A stretch of 64,000 nucleotides of DNA from assembly GCA_945859605.1 (NCBI GenBank), contig OX243827.1, positions 24,008,372 through 24,072,371 of the forward strand, given 5' to 3'. This DNA comes from Lumbricus rubellus. Its lineage: Eukaryota > Annelida > Clitellata > Crassiclitellata > Lumbricidae. The notes beneath the pieces were generated by a model. That model was not told where the DNA came from. It worked only from the letters and a program-made list of their open reading frames with translations, and searched no databases. Shown here piece after piece: positions 58,619 through 64,000 of the stretch (the first letter of the stretch is position 1; each line of letters begins with the position of its first letter). Made by a program: the position numbers and the translations under genes.

Positions 58619-58776
58619 CATGGGCGGAGTTTGGTTTCCTTTCTTGGAGGGGCTAATGCCTTCTTAGGGGGGCTAAGCCCAGAAAAAGATACAATTTTCA
58701 TGGTAAAAAAGCTGAATCTGGGCCTTCTTGGAGGGGGGGCTTAGCTCCCCCTAGCCCCTGATAAACTCCGCCCATG
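58619..58776. mobile_element. hAT-type MITE (158 bp), private to copy 2
   Basis: Ends CATGGGCGGAGTTT and AAACTCCGCCCATG. The exact 8-bp duplication gtgataat lies at 58611-58618 and 58777-58784. The empty site in copy 1 is 23726-23733. Sequence and orientation match the element at 24153 with only a few differences. Confidence 0.92.
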
Positions 58777-59533
58777 GTGATAATTATATCGTTCGGCAAG
58801 CTAACTTTCCAGTTGTATATAAAATAACAAAAATATCTGATTCGCGAATAGATTCAGCGTTCGTCGTGTAAAGGATACACTCGTTGTTCAAACGACGATG
58901 GAAGTCAAGGATTCGAATTTATATTTACAAAGACTGCAGTCAAATGAAAAAACACACGAAAGTGAATCGAGGGGGAAAACCGAAAGCGTTCGTTATCAAG
59001 GGTGAGCATATCACAAGGAACCTATCCGTGACACAGCTTAATAATAGGATAGTGTTCGTTCCTGGTCTTTGATGCAGTGCGGTGTGAGTTTCGCGTGACT
59101 TAGGCTACTAAGTGTGTCTTATGATATAGGCCAAGCCCGTGAAACAGTTCTTGGAAATCACAAAAGTAGAAGTATCAATGTTTGCGAGGTTATCACGGAA
59201 CCAAAATATAAGAAATAACCCCCGTCCTTATTGAAATACCCATGCTTTCGGAGTTATCATGGACTCAATAACCTTATCGGTGCTAAACATCCAAAGTATG
59301 CCGAGTTATCATGGGACTCAATGACCTGTTCGTTGCTGAAACACCCATGTCTGCGGGGTGGGGGTTATAATGGAACTCAGTAACCCCTTTCATACTGAAA
59401 CACCCCGAATATTCTCTCTTCAGCGTTCTGCAGTGTTGAAACCGTGCCAACTAACAACTTCCACGCACATAGCCTACTCCCCTATTCAACTATACCCCCC
59501 CCCAAAAAAAAATCTGTGGTTATATCCGTCCTG

Positions 59534-61570
59534 CTAGCAGTTCCTCTTATATTGAAACACCTTAACTGTCCTCTCCTCGTCAGCGACCAGGATATGTCCC
59601 TTCCCGTCCGTTGCAATCGCCCCCGGGTTTCCACTGAGTCCGAAACCCCGCGACAACAACGTCCTAACGAACTGTCCCTTCGAGTCGAGCATGCAGACCT
59701 TCCCGTTGTACAAATCAGCCACAAAGATCATTCCATCGTGGTCAACACACACGGAGCTCGGAAAGAACTGGCGCTCGCCGTCGTGTGTCGGGGGACAGAA
59801 CCTCCACATGAGCTGGCCATCAGCGGACACTCCCATCACCGACTGATCGTAATCGTCGCCGACGATCACCTCCTGACTCACGGCGTTGTAGGCGACGCTG
59901 AACGGGTGCTTGAACGACACTCGACTGGAAGTGGAAGAAGAAGAGGGGAGCGTTGAGGTCCGGTCTGGTGGGATTGTTCTAGTCTCCCCGTCCCTGTGAA
60001 CAAAGATCCGCTTTCGGTCCGTCCCGGCGACGATGATCTCGCCTGTGGCTCTGTTACAGGCGACGCCGGCGATGTTGGCCAATGAAAAGTCGGTGATCGT
60101 CCTTAGGTGGTTGCCACGGTTCGTGAAGACCTTGACGTTCTGCTGGGCGTGGTCGGTGAAGACGAGGCGCCCGTCGGGTCCGGCGGTCACCCCGATGGGT
60201 TCGATGAGTCGATCGGAACCTTTAGAGCCGACGGTTCGGATGAGGTTACCCCACTCGTCGATGAGGTAGGCTTCTCGGAGATCGACGAGGATCAGCTCGT
60301 TCTTGTCGCTCATCGCCATCCCAGATATCCACTTGTTCGTCATGTACTGATCCAGTTTGAGGATCTTTACCAGCTGGACACCATCCGTTAGACTTAACTG
60401 GCTCGGAATGCCTGGATAGATGGTATCGCCGCTTCCGGACTTGTTGCGACCAGCCCGGTCCGGGATCGGTGGGGTTCCGCTGAGTGGGTCTACGACAGCG
60501 GAGGTGGAAGCAGTAGGGGTGGCGGGGGAAGACATGGAGATGGGCAGCTTGAAGCTGGAGCGTCTGCCTCTGGAGGCGGTCCCGTAGAGGATGATCGCCT
60601 GGTGGTTGGACGACGTGGAAGACGTGGACGAGGTGGAGCTGGTGGAGTCACCGGTTGAGTCGTGGTGGTGGTGGTGCTTGAGATGATCGGAGTTGACACG
60701 GTCTGTTGATCGTCTTCTACGGAACGAACGACTCAACCGTGACAACCTTTCCGCCATCTGCGTGGTGTGAGTCCGCTTCCGAACGACCTCATCCTCAACG
60801 CTGGCCGAGGATGACGAAGTGTTGGCCAAGTTCAGACGGTCGTCACCTGGCATGCTCCCTCCGACCCTCTTCCGCGATTGCTCCATCATCCGGGTACCCG
60901 AAGTCGTCGTCGTTGTCGCGTCGCCGTTCATCGTTTCCGGTTTGACGACCGGAAGTCGTCTGGACGGCGACTCCTTGCGGCGAATGGCGAACGACTTAAG
61001 CGAGAACGACGACCATGAACGCGACATTCGCGATTTGGGATTGAGAGGAACCGCCGCGGTTAGATTGGAACCCCGAGGTGTAGCTTCGGACTCTGCTACC
61101 ACTACCATCGTCGTCTCCGGTGGTGGTGGTGGTGGTGGTGGACACCTCTGCGACCCGGGGGTCTTTGACGACGATGGGCGCGTGCAACCGGATGGGGGAC
61201 GGGCAGGGCCGTAGGTGGGGTGATGCGGCGGCTCCTCCTTCACTGACCCCACCGAGGACTTACAATCGACGCCTGAGTCGATGCTTGTGCTGGGGAGAAC
61301 ATGGGAGACGGGGGTTCCGTTGGCCTGTTGTTGGGGCATGGTCGTCGGGGTTGGTGTTGTTGGGGGCACCACTGAGGTGGAACGGACGAGATGTGGAATG
61401 TCGTAGGGCATCACGTCGAAGGACGCCGTCGGCGATCGCTGACCGGAAGTGCACCAGAAGGCGCTCATCCTGTTTCGGTCCTTGGACTTCCGCCGGCGTG
61501 GCACCTTGTCCATGTGGTGACCGTCGTTGGACCTCAACGGGATAACAACGGCAGTCGTAGCCTTCAACAT
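59534..61570 (-). CDS. NHL-repeat protein, copy 2 (678 aa)
   Basis: A single open frame from ATG at 61570 to the stop at 59534, collinear with the protein at 24703-26751. The disordered N-terminal ~387 residues carry most protein differences: shorter Pro and Ser runs, GSNLTAAVPLN against GSNNSTTAPLN, and an extra Thr in GDATTTTTSG. The NHL propeller differs from copy 1 by three substitutions (S/T, N/H, A/S) and one extra Ser, while the DNA differs at many third positions. No stop or frameshift is present, so both copies look functional at protein level. It has no RING or B-box. The upstream flank and first codons are conserved with copy 1, supporting the same start. Confidence 0.93.
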   Translation of the reverse strand: MLKATTAVVIPLRSNDGHHMDKVPRRRKSKDRNRMSAFWCTSGQRSPTASFDVMPYDIPHLVRSTSVVPPTTPTPTTMPQQQANGTPVSHVLPSTSIDSGVDCKSSVGSVKEEPPHHPTYGPARPPSGCTRPSSSKTPGSQRCPPPPPPPPETTMVVVAESEATPRGSNLTAAVPLNPKSRMSRSWSSFSLKSFAIRRKESPSRRLPVVKPETMNGDATTTTTSGTRMMEQSRKRVGGSMPGDDRLNLANTSSSSASVEDEVVRKRTHTTQMAERLSRLSRSFRRRRSTDRVNSDHLKHHHHHDSTGDSTSSTSSTSSTSSNHQAIILYGTASRGRRSSFKLPISMSSPATPTASTSAVVDPLSGTPPIPDRAGRNKSGSGDTIYPGIPSQLSLTDGVQLVKILKLDQYMTNKWISGMAMSDKNELILVDLREAYLIDEWGNLIRTVGSKGSDRLIEPIGVTAGPDGRLVFTDHAQQNVKVFTNRGNHLRTITDFSLANIAGVACNRATGEIIVAGTDRKRIFVHRDGETRTIPPDRTSTLPSSSSTSSRVSFKHPFSVAYNAVSQEVIVGDDYDQSVMGVSADGQLMWRFCPPTHDGERQFFPSSVCVDHDGMIFVADLYNGKVCMLDSKGQFVRTLLSRGFGLSGNPGAIATDGKGHILVADEERTVKVFQYKRNC

Positions 61571-62290
61571 GATTACGGATTGACCACTGACCTGTCTTTA
61601 TCAGTTCCAATCTTTTCAACCGATATAATCCTATCCCTTAGCAACCTGTTCAATCACTATTGTCCTCTGTGTAGATCTATTGTCCTCCCAAAGGTGTTCT
61701 ATTGTGTTATTTTCCCTCCGACTGTGAATCCAGGGCTGCGTCGCCAAAACAAAGAACTCCCTTTCCAACTGTAGTCACCGAACGCGGGTAGTCCTCCGAT
61801 TTCAGTAACACCTCGGCAAAAGGCGGCACAGCAAAACCGGCGTCAGCGTTAACAGAATCAACGGTCTTATTAAGTTTGAGAAAACACTTCAAAAAACAGT
61901 TTCACTGTTCCGAAAACTTCCTCACCGTTTCACCGTAGACTAAGCTTTAACTTGACGACACAAACTTCGCAGACTTGAAGAAAAAGAATTGGCAAGTCAC
62001 GCCTTCAAGCCTCCCGCGAATGTCGACATTAGCTTTTTCGTCCAGACTGACTAATAATCCTCCTTCTCTCTCGACAACAACAGTACCAACCAGCTCTACC
62101 TGTTCTTTATCAGACTCTTTTCGGCGAGTGCCTAACCATAATAATATATCTCATCGCCTAGCCGTATAATAACTACGCCTGCATGTATCATCATAGTTCT
62201 CCGAAAACCCTGTAACTTATAGGCCCAACTTATAGGTCCAGTAGGCGCACACTACCACACACACCAACCGATATAGGCCCCAGCCTGCAA
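61571..62290 (-). promoter_or_regulatory. conserved 5' flank of NHL gene copy 2
   Basis: Aligns with 26752-27480 with modest divergence and small indels, including a missing ~15-bp segment near the start codon (gatttgaaaacagtc of copy 1). No open frame is supported. It is likely 5' UTR and promoter. Confidence 0.4.
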
Positions 62291-63840
62291 GAAGAGTGCC
62301 ACCCACCAATAAATCCCACCTCAGCGACGGCGGCGGGCTCAGGCCCGGCTCATTAGCCTCCAGGCAAGTAGGAGCTGATCGCGGCGGCTTACGGGGCAGG
62401 CGGACCGGCTCTAGCGGGCGGGCGAGCGAACGGAGAGCAGCCCAGTGCTGGCCTACCGCCTTTGAGCGACCGGGAGGGAGGAATCCTGGTGGGCACCTGT
62501 ATTAGCGGCTCGGTCAGGTTGGTTTTGTTGTGGTGGAGAGGGGCTGTTAGTAGCAGCGGAGGCTCATAGCTGATCGGTTGGTCTCCGATGCTTCTGAAGG
62601 GCAACCCTAGATAGCGTAGCCATAAAATACTGTGTTGTAATTAGGTCAACCAGCAACAAGAGCAGGAGCCCGACCGTGTTCGGGCCTGGACGGAGGAGCG
62701 GCTGTATTGCCGTCTCCGAGTATGCTGCTCAGGCAGACAAATAAACAGACCGGGACAGACGGACGGGCAAACAATCAGTCAAGCAGAGGCACAGATAGAG
62801 AGACAGAGGGACAGACAGAGAGACAGACGGTCAGAGAGACAGACAGTCAGACAGGCAGAGGAACAGAGAGAGCGAGGGAGAGACAGACAAGCGGATAGGG
62901 ACAGATAGAAGAACAGACAGACAGAAGGACAGACAGACATAGGGACAGTGACAGACGAGCAGACAGACAGACAGGCAGGGAGAGGGATAGCCAGACATGT
63001 TAAGGGACATCTGGAAATACATTAAGAGCAATAGGCAGACTGATTACTAAACAGTAAGAAACACGTACAGGCACGTAAAGACACACAAATAGAGGGAGAC
63101 AGCGAGGGAGTAGGGAAGGGAGATTGAAAGAGGACGGAAAATAGGGACATAGTGATTACTGATTAACTATAGGACAAAACAGAGTTTAAAAAAGAACTGT
63201 TCGGAGGACTAGAAACTGGAAAGGGCGGACGAGGAGGAGGAGGAGGAGGAAGAAGAAAAAGAAGAGCAAGAAGCGGAGAAAGAAGAGGAGGAGAAGTTGT
63301 TGGAAAAGCAGGAGAAAGAAAATGAAAGTAAAAATAGGAGGAGTAAGCAGAGCAGCGGAAGGAAGAGGACCGGTACCAGGTGGAGGAGGAAAGGAATAGG
63401 GAGGAGCAGGAGGAGATGGAGGAGGAAAAGTGGTAGGAAAAGAAGAAGAGAAAAGGCATAGAATGAGAAGGACGAAGAATGTTCAAAAGGAATGTAGGAA
63501 TAAGGAACGGACGAGAAGAGAAATAAGATGATAGAAAGAAGAACAAAATTTCTGAGGAGGACAAGCAGGAAGAGGAGGAGAAGGAGGATGAAGAGGAGAA
63601 GGAGGAGGAGAAGGAGGAGGAGGATGAATAGGAGGAGGAAGGTGAGGAGGAGGAGGAGTAGGAGGAGTAGGAGGAAGAGGAGAAGGAGGAGGAGGAGGAT
63701 GAAGAGGAGAAGGAGGAGGAGAAGGAGGAGGATGAAGAGGAGAAGGTGGAGGACGAATAGGAGGAGGATGAAGAGGTGGAAGAGGAGGAGAAGGAGAAAA
63801 AGAAGAAGAAGGAAGAAGATGAGGAGACGGGGGAGTAATA
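62291..63840. repeat. GC-rich flank, ACAG tract and polypurine tract of copy 2
   Basis: 62291-62720 is GC-rich sequence shared with copy 1. cagacaga words follow to about 63000. A GGA/GAA polypurine tract occupies about 63220-63830 and is longer and more GGA-pure than in copy 1. The open frames (Leu/Ser-rich on minus, Arg/Lys-rich on plus) are artefacts. Confidence 0.85.
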
Positions 63841-64000
63841 TTAAAGAATATCCTCCTTTTGTCTGCATTATAGTTCACAGGTTTCTCTGGTGACTTTGCC
63901 CGGCGTTCTTCCTGTGTTCTTGTGACTTTGCCATGCAGGTTAAGATAGAGGACGACGGCGACAATCACGAGATGAACAATCATCAGTCACATAAACACAC

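Larger units (their letters stand above)
56107..64000. repeat. duplicated block, copy 2 (pairs with 21055-29215)
   Basis: Aligned throughout with copy 1 in direct orientation. Shared older features are the CATAGGCGTAGG MITE, the TTAA MITE, the SINE, the NHL gene and flanks, and the polypurine tract. Private to copy 2 is the MITE at 58619. The block is still homologous at the last base of the window, so its right end is unseen. Its left end coincides with the TIR element beside the assembly gap. Confidence 0.95.

Overview
This is a eukaryotic window, most likely from a marine invertebrate and plausibly an echinoderm or another non-vertebrate deuterostome. The basis is spliced genes, very abundant microsatellites, tRNA-derived SINEs, many short hAT-type elements with exact 8-bp target-site duplications (TSDs), RTE-like LINE tails, and an NHL-repeat protein gene. 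The taxon call is inference. Most long open frames in the window come from simple repeats and are not genes. I can support two NHL-repeat genes, one two-exon DDE transposase/integrase-like gene, one partial HECT-type ubiquitin ligase gene, and several decayed transposon coding fragments.

Layout. 1-20.4 kb is gene-free: microsatellites, unrecognised unique sequence, a tRNA-derived SINE, hAT MITEs, and a nested transposon at 7.8-9.7 kb (a hAT element carrying a second hAT MITE and a Tc1/mariner relic, all with intact TSDs). At 20.46-21.04 kb lies a 5'-truncated LINE. 21.06-29.2 kb is copy 1 of a large duplicated block with the NHL-repeat gene on the minus strand. 29.2-45.5 kb is again repeat-dominated: SINEs, a Ginger-like element with 168-bp terminal inverted repeats (TIRs), a GGACATTATCC foldback element with a 9-bp TSD, a 1.8-kb GAATGAAA-type satellite, and a second LINE tail. 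45.7-53.8 kb holds a palindrome array, the DDE transposase gene (plus) and, convergent to it, a UIM+HECT gene (minus). This may be one large DNA transposon. A 200-N gap follows at 53,801. 54.01-56.11 kb is a TIR element. 56.1-64.0 kb is copy 2 of the duplicated block, with the second NHL gene, and it runs off the window.

How the parts relate. The two NHL genes are intronless in their coding parts. Their DNA differs by several per cent (about 10% near the 3' end by eye), yet the beta-propeller differs by three substitutions and one serine indel, so both look constrained. The two blocks share older insertions (a piggyBac-type MITE, a SINE, a CATAGGCGTAGG MITE). Each also has a private insertion of one 155-158-bp hAT MITE family at a different site, with an intact empty site in the other copy. 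Whether the blocks are true paralogues or an uncollapsed second haplotype cannot be settled here, because the left junction of copy 2 lies at a TIR element next to the gap.
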